From Alteromonas stellipolaris (lineage in GTDB: Bacteria > Pseudomonadota > Gammaproteobacteria > Enterobacterales > Alteromonadaceae), in assembly GCF_001562115.1 (NCBI RefSeq), contig NZ_CP013926.1, positions 1,984,001 through 2,048,000 of the forward strand: a DNA stretch of 64,000 nt, written 5' to 3'. The stretch's first letter is position 1. Each line of letters begins with the position of its first letter. The position numbers and the translations under genes were made by a program. This document shows positions 27,652 through 36,067 of this stretch, piece after piece. Under the pieces are notes generated by a model. That model had not been told where the DNA came from. It was given only the letters and a program-made list of their open reading frames with translations, and made no database searches.

Positions 27652-28338
27652 ATGTGTGCACGGGCTCTGTCAGCTTTTCTTTTAGCTGGGCTTTTAGCTG
27701 GACTGTTAGCTTCGCCGGGGGTATTCGCCCATGGTGTAGCACAACAAGATCAAGGCTTTATAGCCAATGCCTTCGGTGTTCACGTTTGGCCTTTTATGTA
27801 TTTGGGCGCCAAACATATGGTAACTGGCTACGACCACCTGCTTTATCTTGTGGGGGTCATTTTCTTCTTATCGAAATTTCGCGATATAGCCATATTTGTC
27901 AGCCTTTTTGCTTTAGGGCACTCCATAACACTGCTGGTTGGCGTGCTGTCTGGCCTTCACGTAAACCCCTATCTTATTGATGCCATCATTGGTTTGTCTA
28001 TTTGTTATAAAGCTCTAGAAAACCTAAGCGAGTTTCGCTTTTTAAACCCTAAAATAGCCGTATTTGGTTTTGGGTTAGCCCATGGTTTTGGGCTTTCAAG
28101 TAAATTACAAGACTTAACGCTGTCAGCGAACGGACTATTACCTAACATGCTGGCATTTAACTTGGGTGTCGAAATTGGCCAATTGTTGGCTCTTGTAATT
28201 TTGCTTAGTAGCTTATCTTGGTTACGTAAGCAGCCTCACTACCTAGCTATTTCAAACACTGTAAATATAGGGCTATTTGGAGCTGGGCTTGTATTGTTCG
28301 GCATGCACATTCCGGCTATTTGTTGCGCTGACATGTAA
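27652..28338 (+). CDS. HupE/UreJ family membrane protein
   Basis: 228 residues from ATG 27652; a TTG at 27640 is the alternative. A signal-like first helix is followed by FAHG and then HVWPFMYLGAKHMVTGYDHLLYLVGVIFFL, the HupE_UreJ_2 motif with conserved His and Asp. About seven helices. HupE/UreJ proteins have been linked to nickel transport for hydrogenase and urease, but this subgroup occurs without those enzymes and none is encoded here. It follows the DUF6644 gene by 12 bases. Confidence 0.85.
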   Translation: MCARALSAFLLAGLLAGLLASPGVFAHGVAQQDQGFIANAFGVHVWPFMYLGAKHMVTGYDHLLYLVGVIFFLSKFRDIAIFVSLFALGHSITLLVGVLSGLHVNPYLIDAIIGLSICYKALENLSEFRFLNPKIAVFGFGLAHGFGLSSKLQDLTLSANGLLPNMLAFNLGVEIGQLLALVILLSSLSWLRKQPHYLAISNTVNIGLFGAGLVLFGMHIPAICCADM

Positions 28339-28506
28339 GAGACATGCTTGAGATATTTATTGGGTAACGCATTTAAGTAATGCATTTGGGGAAAGCCAAT
28401 AGCATAAAAGATGCCCTGAAAAATGCTTAAAAAACAGTACAGATAACGACAAAAGAAAGCATTAATAGTACGGCGAGAAAAAAACGCAGTGAAGGAAAAA
28501 TAAATA

Positions 28507-29184
28507 ATGACATTGTTGAACAAAATAATACTCACCACCGTCGCCGCTGGCGCTATTTTAGTGGTGGCTATTTTGCCCGCAGAATATGGCATCGACCCTA
28601 CAGGTTTAGGCAGTACACTCGGCCTTGTGAACATCGCTAAAAATGATGCGACAGAAACTGAGCTTTCACAAGAAAAAAACACTAATCGTTTTGATGCACA
28701 AGACTTAACGTTGTCATTTAACATTGGCGAATACGATCCCACCCCCGAGCGCATAAACGAGTCGGTACAGGGGCTTATTCACCTTGAAGATACACCGTTT
28801 AAATCAGAAACCTTTGATATTGAAATTGAAGACTACGGCGAAATAGAACATAAATTCATTATGCCCGCTGATAGTACATTCGTGTATAGCTGGGAAGTAC
28901 TCAATCCTAGTGGCGAAGGCGTGTATTACGATTTTCATGGCCACCCCTCAAGCCAAGACGCTACGAACTACCCTGAAGGGTTTGAAATGGCCTACGCCAG
29001 AGGTGAAGGTACTACCCAAAGCGGCGCTTTCACAACGCCTTTTGCAGGCTATCATGGCTTTTACTTTATGAATATTGAACAAGGGCCTATTACCGTTAGG
29101 GTTACGGTAAGCGGCTACTGGAAAGAACATAAAGAAATGTTTCGTGCGGTAGATGGCAAAGTGATAACCAAAGTCCCTTTTTAG
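28507..29184 (+). CDS. Membrane-anchored periplasmic protein (transmembrane anchor protein type)
   Basis: 225 residues: one N-terminal helix (IILTTVAAGAILVVAILPAEYGIDP), an acidic linker, then a beta-rich domain with FHGHPSSQD and YFMNIEQGPITVRVTVSGYW. This looks like the proteins annotated as transmembrane anchor protein that often stand next to HupE/UreJ genes. The His-Gly-His motif could bind metal (inference). It comes 168 bases after HupE on the same strand. Confidence 0.7.
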   Translation: MTLLNKIILTTVAAGAILVVAILPAEYGIDPTGLGSTLGLVNIAKNDATETELSQEKNTNRFDAQDLTLSFNIGEYDPTPERINESVQGLIHLEDTPFKSETFDIEIEDYGEIEHKFIMPADSTFVYSWEVLNPSGEGVYYDFHGHPSSQDATNYPEGFEMAYARGEGTTQSGAFTTPFAGYHGFYFMNIEQGPITVRVTVSGYWKEHKEMFRAVDGKVITKVPF

Positions 29185-29221
29185 ATAGTGCCTTTTAGAT
29201 AGTGCGTTTTAGATTCAGTGC
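29179..29221. repeat. Three 14-15-base tandem repeats at gene end
   Basis: TTTTAGATAGTGCC, TTTTAGATAGTGCG and TTTTAGATTCAGTGC follow each other, the first containing the stop codon of the anchor protein gene. It looks like slippage-type duplication at the boundary with the FtsZ remnant. Confidence 0.7.
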
Positions 29222-29478
29222 TCCTGCCCTTCGCCACGAAAACCATGCTAACCATGCTAACCAGCACAGGTTACATCAATGTAGATATCAACGATTTTAG
29301 CCACATTCTATCACTTGAAGGTGATACCGCCCTTGGCGTTGGCGTGGCTCAAAGTGATGAAACGCTTTGTGATGCGTTAATTCATGCTTTGAAAAATCCA
29401 TTAGTGCAAACCAACCACATTAGAGGCACACAAGGCGTACTAATTTTCGCTGAAATGCGCTCAAAGTCATCGACCTAA
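29218..29478 (+). pseudogene. FtsZ C-terminal domain remnant or stand-alone FtsZ-like fragment
   Basis: 86-codon frame whose product follows the FtsZ C-terminal domain: GYINVDINDFSHIL for GLINVDFADVRTVM, TALGVGVAQSDE for the G-x-G-x-A stretch, ALKNPLV for the AIHNPLL stretch, IRGTQGVLI for the GARGILV strand. The GTPase domain that should precede it is missing; that place is taken by the anchor protein gene and short repeats. No ribosome site is seen before the GTG or the ATGs at 29245/29254. Probably a decayed second ftsZ, or a small domain-only protein. Confidence 0.6.
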
Positions 29479-29510
29479 TATTGGAATCGCTTTTCAGCAT
29501 AAATAACACA

Positions 29511-29529
29511 TGCGACAAAAAGTGTCGCA
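29511..29529. promoter_or_regulatory. Inverted repeat upstream of ParD-like gene
   Basis: TGCGACA-AAAAG-TGTCGCA lies 105 bases before the ParD-like ATG and 33 bases after the FtsZ-like stop. It may end the upstream transcript or act as an operator. No T-run follows. Confidence 0.4.
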
Positions 29530-29593
29530 CTAGATTACATCTGTGTGCTTCAAAGAGATACACAAACCTAGCAGTAGACAATATACGCATAGT

Positions 29594-29615
29594 ATTACAT
29601 TATGTAGCATTACAT
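29594..29615. promoter_or_regulatory. Candidate operator of the ParD-like/MetAP pair
   Basis: ATTACAT occurs at 29594-29600 and 29609-29615, with TACAT-T-ATGTA symmetry between. A third copy is at 29534-29540. Short repeated half-sites close to the start are usual for ribbon-helix-helix autoregulators. Inference only. Confidence 0.35.
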
Positions 29616-29633
29616 ATACTCTATGGATTAATT

Positions 29634-29840
29634 ATGGGAATAGTTAAAATATCTGATGCTTTGCACGAAGAGGTGCGTAAAACCAGCGCGGTTATGGAAC
29701 GCTCTATTAATTCGCAAGCAGAATTTTGGATGAAAGTCGGTAGGTTAGCAGAGCAAAACCCAAAATTATCTTACGAACAGATCATTGATTTGGAGATGCG
29801 TTCTCAAAATGTATTTTCAGTAAGGTTAGTCAGTGAATAA
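29634..29840 (+). CDS. ParD-like ribbon-helix-helix protein
   Basis: 68 residues from ATG 29634; the frame back to 29481 is unconserved. MGIVKISDALHEEVRKTSAVMERSINSQAEFWMKVG fits the ParD_like antitoxin family: a short beta strand then two helices for DNA binding, followed by a C-terminal tail that would contact a partner. Its stop overlaps the start of the next gene by eight bases, so the two are translationally coupled. In this family the partner is commonly a methionine aminopeptidase rather than a ParE toxin. Confidence 0.8.
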   Translation: MGIVKISDALHEEVRKTSAVMERSINSQAEFWMKVGRLAEQNPKLSYEQIIDLEMRSQNVFSVRLVSE

Positions 29841-30600
29841 CCTTGTAAAATCGCCAAGTGAAATTTCACTCATGCGTGAATCTGGCAAATTACTGGCAAA
29901 GGTTTTCAGCGAACTCGATAGTTTTATTGCCCCGGGTATTACCACGCTTGAAATTGATAGCTTTGTAGAGCGGTACATTGTTGATTGCCTTAATGCGAGA
30001 CCCGCAAGTAAAGGGCAATACGGGTATCAATTTGTGCTTAATAGCTCTGTGAATGACGTAGTTTGTCATGGCGTTCCTTCTGCTGCCAAAAAGCTCAAGA
30101 ATGGCGATATCGTCAACATAGATATTACCCTTGAAAAAAATGGTTACATTGCGGATAGCAGCAAGATGTACGCTATCGGCACTGTTTCACCCATAGCGAG
30201 TAAATTAGTTGATGTAACGTATGAAGCAATGTGGAAAGGCATAAACACCGTTAAGCACGGCTCGACAATTGGTGATATTGGCTTTGCTATTCAACAGCAT
30301 GCGCAGAAACATGGTTATAGTGTTGTTCGCGATTATTGTGGCCACGGCATTGGAAAGGAAATGCATGAAGAGCCTCAAATTCTCCATGTAGGTAGCGCGG
30401 GAACTGGGCTGAAATTGGAAGCAGGCATGACATTCACAATAGAGCCCATGATTAATCAAGGAACTTATAAAACGAAGCTCAAAAAAGACGGTTGGACCGT
30501 TGTGACAAGAGATAAGAAGCTATCTGCTCAATGGGAACACACGGTCTTGGTAACAGCGACAGGCGCAGAAGTACTAACGTTAAGGGCTTCTGAACGCTAA
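29833..30600 (+). CDS. map: Type I methionine aminopeptidase, accessory copy
   Basis: 255 residues, GTG start inside the ParD-like gene. It removes N-terminal Met from new proteins. All five metal ligands of E. coli MetAP have equivalents: Asp in NIDIT, Asp in IADSSKM, His in CGHGIG, Glu in TIEPM and Glu in WEHTV; the catalytic His is in CHGVP. The essential map gene normally sits next to rpsB, which is not here, so this is probably a second copy. Coupling to an RHH protein suggests regulated expression. Confidence 0.9.
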   Translation: MNNLVKSPSEISLMRESGKLLAKVFSELDSFIAPGITTLEIDSFVERYIVDCLNARPASKGQYGYQFVLNSSVNDVVCHGVPSAAKKLKNGDIVNIDITLEKNGYIADSSKMYAIGTVSPIASKLVDVTYEAMWKGINTVKHGSTIGDIGFAIQQHAQKHGYSVVRDYCGHGIGKEMHEEPQILHVGSAGTGLKLEAGMTFTIEPMINQGTYKTKLKKDGWTVVTRDKKLSAQWEHTVLVTATGAEVLTLRASER

Positions 30601-30607
30601 TAAATAG

Positions 30608-30964
30608 CTAGCCTTTAATGAATAGCGGAAATGTCTTAAAACTCACGCCTTCATGGCCCGACTTCATAAAATTACGAATATTCGCGTGATCATCACCATC
30701 AGGATTCTTTAAAACGTCATCGCGATAGAAGCCACCAAACAACGCTAACGTTTGCCCTTGGGTAAGCTGAAGATACTGTCCTAACGCAAGTAACTTGCAC
30801 GAACCATTGTTTTGGTTAGCATCGTTGCTTACTTCGCCATTGATAAAAGCCGTTGGCGTGAAAGTAAAGGCATTATCGATAAGCGCAATAACATCAGCAA
30901 ACTCAACGCTTTCAGGAGAGTCATTAAGGTGCTTTGTTAGTGCATGAACATCGTTGTATTTCAT
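30608..30964 (-). CDS. HopJ-family protein
   Basis: 118 residues from ATG 30964; the frame to 31039 is an unconserved extension. The sequence VEFADVIALIDNAFTFTPTAFINGEVSNDANQNNGSCKLLALGQ is typical of the HopJ type III effector family. Despite the name, the family is widespread in free-living marine bacteria without type III secretion, and its role is unknown. It lies 46 bases after the diguanylate cyclase on the same strand and converges with map. Confidence 0.88.
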   Translation of the reverse strand: MKYNDVHALTKHLNDSPESVEFADVIALIDNAFTFTPTAFINGEVSNDANQNNGSCKLLALGQYLQLTQGQTLALFGGFYRDDVLKNPDGDDHANIRNFMKSGHEGVSFKTFPLFIKG

Positions 30965-31010
30965 AAGAAAATTCCGTATCTGAACTGAAAAAAGAGAGTT
31001 AAAATCGCAT

Positions 31011-32522
31011 TTATAGGGTTGAGTTAGTCTGATCGCCACCGAACACTACTTGATTACGGCCATTCTCTTTGGCTTGTAGCAGCGCTTTATCGGCTCTATC
31101 GATAATAGATTCCGCTTTGCTGTCGGTCGACGCTAAGGTAGCGACACCTAAACTAACGGTAACTTGGAGCACCTGTGATGTGTTATCCAAGACAATCTCC
31201 AGCTTACTCACTGCCGCTCTTACCCGCTCGGCAATGATCTGTGCTTGTTGGCATGAAGTACTGGGCAAAATAGCAATAAACTCCTCGCCGCCAAAACGAC
31301 CCAGGGTGTCATAATCCCGCAAGGTAACTTGAATGGTGTCGGCAATCGCTTTGATAACCGTATCTCCCACTAAGTGGCCATAGGTGTCATTGACTCGCTT
31401 AAATTTATCAACATCGACCATAATGATGCTGAGTGTGCCTTGTGACCGCAACGAACGGTTGTATTCACATTCCAGTTGCTCGAATACTTTACGCCTATTA
31501 TATAAACCGGATAACGGATCTAAACTAACTAGGTTGATCAGTTGCTTGTTCTTCTCTGACAGTTTTTGATTGACACCTTTTATTGTGTCATACCAGGAAA
31601 TCATAGCTCGGTAACCTAAATAAGATAGCGCCAATATCACCGCGAGTAAGATGAAAAGCGGATATGACAAACTATCTACGGTGTTTTGTGCTTGCATTAA
31701 ACTCATAGTTTGGCCGCTTGCCCAGTCGATAGAGGCCATTTGTTGCAGGCTGATATAGCGTCCAGCACCAACAAAGCACAGTACTACGATAATAAAGCCA
31801 CTTATCATCGCAATAATGGAGCCTTTGGCATTGTTCAACTTGAGACTACTGTTTTTAACCTCGGCTAACTGCCGCTGCACCGCAGGACCAAAAAAGTACA
31901 AAATTGGGGCGACTATCAGGCAGCTTTGCAGCCAGCCGCCAAACCACCAGCCTAACCATACAGGGTAAGCGACATTTAACCCTACATTATTGGTTAAAGC
32001 CCAGATAAATGCGCCGATAGAGCCGGCCAATGACGCCACCAAGGCAATCATGAAAAAGCCCACCAAAGACTCTAGGTTATTCAAATCTTTGCTTATCGGA
32101 GTTGTCCGGTAAAACATGGCGTACATCGCCAGACCAATTGGATTAGCGAATGCAAAAACAACAATCCACTCTATCGGCATACCGCCAAAAAGCGCTACGC
32201 AAAATGTGGAGAAATAAGCGGGTATGGCAGCCCACAAAAAGCCAAACCACATTACTAAGGGTACACAAAACAACATAGGAATATAAATGGTAAGGTAAAT
32301 AGAGGTCGTACCTAGGTCGACCGCAATACCTGTCCATTCAAAGACTCTGGTTAAGATACCAGAGGGTATGATAATTACACATAGCGCTAACCACAGCAGC
32401 AGCACTGCTCGTGGCTTTGAACCGGCCCGCCACATGGTAAGAGGTGAGAACCTGATAAAAGTATTACCAAGTGGGAGATTAATGCGTGAACTTTCATCAC
32501 TAATATCGGGGGTTTCCAACAA
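31011..32522 (-). CDS. Diguanylate cyclase with MASE1-like membrane sensor
   Basis: Up to 503 residues. About eight hydrophobic helices (residues 40-310) include YPVWLGWWFGGWLQSCLIVAPILYF, like MASE1 sensors. A short coiled coil leads to a GGDEF domain (about 330-500) with active-site GGEEF. An RxxD inhibitory site (RDYD) lies five residues before it, so product feedback by c-di-GMP is expected. The frame begins at a TTG (32522); the first ATG is at 32435 and either could be the start. Signal sensed is unknown. Confidence 0.9.
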   Translation of the reverse strand: MLETPDISDESSRINLPLGNTFIRFSPLTMWRAGSKPRAVLLLWLALCVIIIPSGILTRVFEWTGIAVDLGTTSIYLTIYIPMLFCVPLVMWFGFLWAAIPAYFSTFCVALFGGMPIEWIVVFAFANPIGLAMYAMFYRTTPISKDLNNLESLVGFFMIALVASLAGSIGAFIWALTNNVGLNVAYPVWLGWWFGGWLQSCLIVAPILYFFGPAVQRQLAEVKNSSLKLNNAKGSIIAMISGFIIVVLCFVGAGRYISLQQMASIDWASGQTMSLMQAQNTVDSLSYPLFILLAVILALSYLGYRAMISWYDTIKGVNQKLSEKNKQLINLVSLDPLSGLYNRRKVFEQLECEYNRSLRSQGTLSIIMVDVDKFKRVNDTYGHLVGDTVIKAIADTIQVTLRDYDTLGRFGGEEFIAILPSTSCQQAQIIAERVRAAVSKLEIVLDNTSQVLQVTVSLGVATLASTDSKAESIIDRADKALLQAKENGRNQVVFGGDQTNSTL

Positions 32523-32803
32523 TGGGATCGCCTTAAGAATACTTTACGAAGAGACCTTACCCCATCTGCTGACGTTGCGGATACACCAGCCAACTAGATG
32601 CGCTTGCTAAGCTCTTTAACATAACCCGAAATCAATAAAAATACCACCTGCGACATCTTTCAAAAAATGATTAATTGAGCCTTAGCGTACAGCCACGCCC
32701 AACTGCAATGCAGCTGCAACGTCAAATACTCATCGCAGTTTAAAGCAACGATATTTATATGTAGTACAATGCCGTTTAAATCAAACGTTTTAAAGAGTCG
32801 CCA

Positions 32804-34507
32804 ATGATAGATGATCAAGAAAGTAAAACTGAACAGCTAATTCACACTATTAGCGACCTTGCAAAATACGTTGATTATTCATTTCTTAACAGCCTAGTGG
32901 CAGACCCACAAGCACAAGATGATGGCAATGAGCATAACCCAAGGCAGGTATTCTCTGGGCATTATGTACCGGTAACACCAACCCCCATAGGAAACCCCAC
33001 GTATGTTGCTCATAGCCACACTTTATTTGAAGAATTAGGGTTTGATAATAGCCTTGCCCACACCCCTGAATTTATGCGCTTGTTTTCGGGCGACATGTCT
33101 TCCCTCCCTTCTGAAATAAAGCCCTATGGATGGGCTACTGGCTATGCACTGTCTATTTATGGCACTGAATATATTCAGCAGTGTCCATTTTCAACGGGAA
33201 ATGGCTATGGAGATGGTCGAGCCCTTTCTGTGCTGGAAACAGTTACCAATGGAAGGCGCTTTGAAATGCAGTTGAAAGGCGCAGGAAGAACACCATACTG
33301 CCGAGGTGCAGACGGCAGAGCGGTATTGCGCTCCAGCGTGCGAGAGTTCTTAGTACAAGAACATATGCACGCACTGGGTATTCCTACTTCTCGTTCTCTT
33401 AGTTTATTTATGTCTCAGTCGGAAACTGTCGACAGGCCTTGGTATTTAGAAGGCTCAAACTCCCAAGACCCAGAAGTTATGGTGCCAAACCTTGTGGCCA
33501 TTTCAACCCGCGTCGCCCCTTCATTTATTCGCGTGGGTCAGCTAGAGCTTTTTGGAAGACGGGCAAGAAGCATCGAACATCCAACGGCTTTAAAAGAGCT
33601 GCAGGTTTTGACAGCGCACTTGATTGAACGCGAATATAAAAACGACATCGATACAACACAACCCTTTGAAAGCCAGCTTGCTGTCCTTGCCGCTGCGTTT
33701 CAAGACAGGCTTACGTCGCTTGTCGCCCATTGGATTCGAGTAGGTTACTGCCAAGGAAATTTCAATAGCGACAACTGCGCGGCGGGAGGATATACATTAG
33801 ATTATGGGCCGTTCGGATTCTGTGAGTTATTCGACCCTGCTTACCAACCATGGACTGGCGGAGGTCGTCACTTCTCGTTTCTTAACCAACCTGTAGCAGC
33901 AGAAAAGAACTTTGCTATGTTTTGTCGCGCCATTGAGCCATTGCTTGCCGATGCACCAGAGGAACTAGAAGCATTGCGCGATGTGAACAGCAACTTTGCC
34001 ACGGTCATGCAAGAAAAAATGGATAACATGTGGGCCGCAAAACTCGGGCTTGCGGTTTACGACAATGACCTTTTGCTGCAACTGTTGCACTTAATGATGC
34101 GTACCGGTGTGGACTATAACCATTTTTTCAGAGAGTTATCTAACCTTCCTACGACTGTTGATGCGCTGAAAACGAGTTTTTATGCTCCGTTAAAAGAAGA
34201 CATGATTTCCCAGTGGAATGGGTGGCTGCAAGATTGGCGAGCTCAACTTGAAAAGTCGGGGGATATTAACGAAGTCGCGACAAAAATGAAGCTTACCAAC
34301 CCGAAATTTACCTGGCGTGAATGGTTAGTTGTGCCGGCATATAAAGAGGCGGAAGTGGGTACTTTCAATCGTATTCACGCACTACAAGAAGTGCTTACCA
34401 AGCCTTACGAAGAACAATCAGCGCAAACAGAAAGTGATTATTACCGTTTGCGCCCTCGAGAATATTTTGGTGCTGGCGGTATTTCTCACTATAGCTGTTC
34501 TTCGTAG
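32804..34507 (+). CDS. selO: Protein adenylyltransferase SelO (YdiU/UPF0061)
   Basis: 567 residues. SelO is a pseudokinase-fold enzyme that transfers AMP from ATP to Ser/Thr/Tyr of target proteins during oxidative stress. Seen: [28 protein letters not shown] around the nucleotide-binding lysine and loop, NFNSDN and LDYGPFGF with metal-binding Asn/Asp. The C-terminus YSCSS has the cysteine that is selenocysteine in animal SelO. A 281-base spacer upstream holds no gene. It converges with a glutaredoxin gene. Confidence 0.95.
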   Translation: MIDDQESKTEQLIHTISDLAKYVDYSFLNSLVADPQAQDDGNEHNPRQVFSGHYVPVTPTPIGNPTYVAHSHTLFEELGFDNSLAHTPEFMRLFSGDMSSLPSEIKPYGWATGYALSIYGTEYIQQCPFSTGNGYGDGRALSVLETVTNGRRFEMQLKGAGRTPYCRGADGRAVLRSSVREFLVQEHMHALGIPTSRSLSLFMSQSETVDRPWYLEGSNSQDPEVMVPNLVAISTRVAPSFIRVGQLELFGRRARSIEHPTALKELQVLTAHLIEREYKNDIDTTQPFESQLAVLAAAFQDRLTSLVAHWIRVGYCQGNFNSDNCAAGGYTLDYGPFGFCELFDPAYQPWTGGGRHFSFLNQPVAAEKNFAMFCRAIEPLLADAPEELEALRDVNSNFATVMQEKMDNMWAAKLGLAVYDNDLLLQLLHLMMRTGVDYNHFFRELSNLPTTVDALKTSFYAPLKEDMISQWNGWLQDWRAQLEKSGDINEVATKMKLTNPKFTWREWLVVPAYKEAEVGTFNRIHALQEVLTKPYEEQSAQTESDYYRLRPREYFGAGGISHYSCSS

Positions 34508-34567
34508 AGAGTTAGCCCTTTAAGTAGGGCCAGCAGTTACAGTGAAGTTAGATACTACTGCGAGCGG

Positions 34568-34948
34568 TTACTTTGCCTCAACAAAGCGCGCTTCTAAGTA
34601 GCCGATAATCGCTTTAGAATCATATAGCCACTCAACGCCATCGTTACTTTCAATTCGAAGACATGGCGTTTGAATTTTTCCGCCGCCCTGTAACAACTCT
34701 TCTCTATAAGGCGAACCCTCTGATACATTCCGCTTTTGAATAGGCACATTGTATTTGTACATTGCCCGGCGAGTTTTAATACAGAAAGGACAACCAAAGA
34801 ACTGATATAAAGCCAATTTTTGGCTTTCTTCAGCAACCTGTACTTGTTTTTCTGGCGAACGTTTTAGCTTAGTGCCACGGGTAATTACATCGACAAAAGC
34901 AATGATAGCCCCAAGTAAGTTACGAATAAGGGTTATAAAGAATTTCAT
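34568..34948 (-). CDS. Membrane-anchored glutaredoxin-like protein
   Basis: 126 residues. A hydrophobic N-terminus (FFITLIRNLLGAIIAFVDVI) is followed by a thioredoxin fold with the CPFC active site at about residues 54-57 and the cis-proline in QTPCLRI. A GST-N-like ending (DSKAIIGYLEARF) is present. It would reduce disulfides or glutathionylated proteins at the cytoplasmic membrane face. It faces selO, whose known E. coli targets include a glutaredoxin. Confidence 0.88.
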   Translation of the reverse strand: MKFFITLIRNLLGAIIAFVDVITRGTKLKRSPEKQVQVAEESQKLALYQFFGCPFCIKTRRAMYKYNVPIQKRNVSEGSPYREELLQGGGKIQTPCLRIESNDGVEWLYDSKAIIGYLEARFVEAK

Positions 34949-35221
34949 TTTACGGCTCTACTAACGAATGATGAAATAAAAACGCGATTGTACTACTTGG
35001 TGCCGCCCTTTAATAATTAAGATGCTATTAATTTTAGTGTTTCGATAACCTGAGTTTGAAACATACTATGCAAGCACGACTTACACCTTTAGAACTTTCG
35101 CCGTTACAACTAACGAGCTAAACACCAAACAACACGCAGACAGGTGAATAGCAAAGCAGGAGAAAACATATGTTAATCTTTCATTGTAAAATAAAGTGAT
35201 GTTCAAACAAAAAGAGAAATT

Positions 35222-35656
35222 ATGAAAAAGCGGTATTTGCTAATTTGTTCATTACCCCTTGTAGGCTGCTCTGTTACCCCAACTAAATTAGGTGTAAATG
35301 GCGAAGCCCTTAACGACTGCCCTATTACTCCTAACTGCTTCCGAAGTAAGAATAACGAGTCTCAAGATACGACACCTATCCTATTTAAGGGCTCAAGGGC
35401 GGCAGCGAGAGAAAAAATAGTTAGCATTGTTAACTCTCTACCTCGAACCACAATAGTTGAGGAGCGAGATAACTACATAAGAGTAGAATTCAGATCGCAA
35501 TTAATTGGTTTTGTAGATGATGTAGAATTTTTGTTTTCACAGAAGCCTGGTGATGGAACGCAGATTGACTTTAGGTCGGCTTCGCGGCTGGGAGTTTCTG
35601 ATCTTGGCGTAAACAAAGCGCGAATGAAAAATATTAAAGCGTTGTTCGCTCAGTGA
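35222..35656 (+). CDS. DUF1499 family lipoprotein
   Basis: 144 residues. Lipoprotein signal ending LPLVGCSV. The DUF1499 core begins LNDCPITPNCFRSKNNE and continues with ILFKGSRAAAREKIVSIVNSLPRTTIVEERDNYIRVEFRSQLIGFVDDVEFLF. Function unknown. Single gene after a 273-base spacer that shows no other ORF. It ends before the terminator at 35.76 kb. Confidence 0.9.
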   Translation: MKKRYLLICSLPLVGCSVTPTKLGVNGEALNDCPITPNCFRSKNNESQDTTPILFKGSRAAAREKIVSIVNSLPRTTIVEERDNYIRVEFRSQLIGFVDDVEFLFSQKPGDGTQIDFRSASRLGVSDLGVNKARMKNIKALFAQ

Positions 35657-35753
35657 CACTGAAAACTTTAAAACCCAAATAACTAAAAGATTTATGTTTA
35701 AAAGATTGTATTTTTAATTCTATAGTGTTTACAAAACATAGAATTACAAACAC

Positions 35754-35792
35754 AAAAAAGCCCCGCTCTTGGCAAAGAAACGGGGCTTTTTT
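35754..35792. terminator. Bidirectional terminator between DUF1499 gene and tRNA-Ser
   Basis: GCCCCG (35760-35765) and CGGGGC (35781-35786) with A-run before and T-run after. It serves the tRNA on the minus strand and the DUF1499 gene on the plus strand. Confidence 0.88.
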
Positions 35793-35795
35793 ATT

Positions 35796-35886
35796 TGGCG
35801 GAGAGAGAGGGATTCGAACCCTCGTTAGGTTTAACCCTAAACACACTTTCCAGGCGTGCGCCTTCAGCCACTCAGCCACCTCTCCA
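35796..35886 (-). tRNA. tRNA-Ser (anticodon GGA)
   Basis: 91 bases with CCA encoded. Class II tRNA with acceptor arm GGAGAGG/CCTCTCC-like pairing, long variable arm (GGGTTAAACC region) and T-loop GGTTCGAATCC. The anticodon loop CTGGAAA gives anticodon GGA. Confidence 0.95.
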
Positions 35887-36067
35887 AATTTTTGTGCTAT
35901 TTGCGGTGAACGCAAACGGCGAAATATTGCCAAGGCGTTTGCCTGAAGCGCGCGTACAATTTATCTTGAGCGGGCGTATACTAGGTAAAGCGAGCGTCTT
36001 AATCAAGACGTTGCGCGAAAAAACACGCTAACTGCTGAATTATTACTCGCCTTTACCTTAATAAGCG

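Noticed and set aside
28239..28754. 171-codon antisense frame across the HupE end and anchor start
   Set aside because: It is a shadow of two better supported plus-strand genes.
35634..35933. 99-codon minus-strand frame and two plus-strand frames over 35.7-36.0 kb
   Set aside because: They lie across tRNA-Ser and its terminator.
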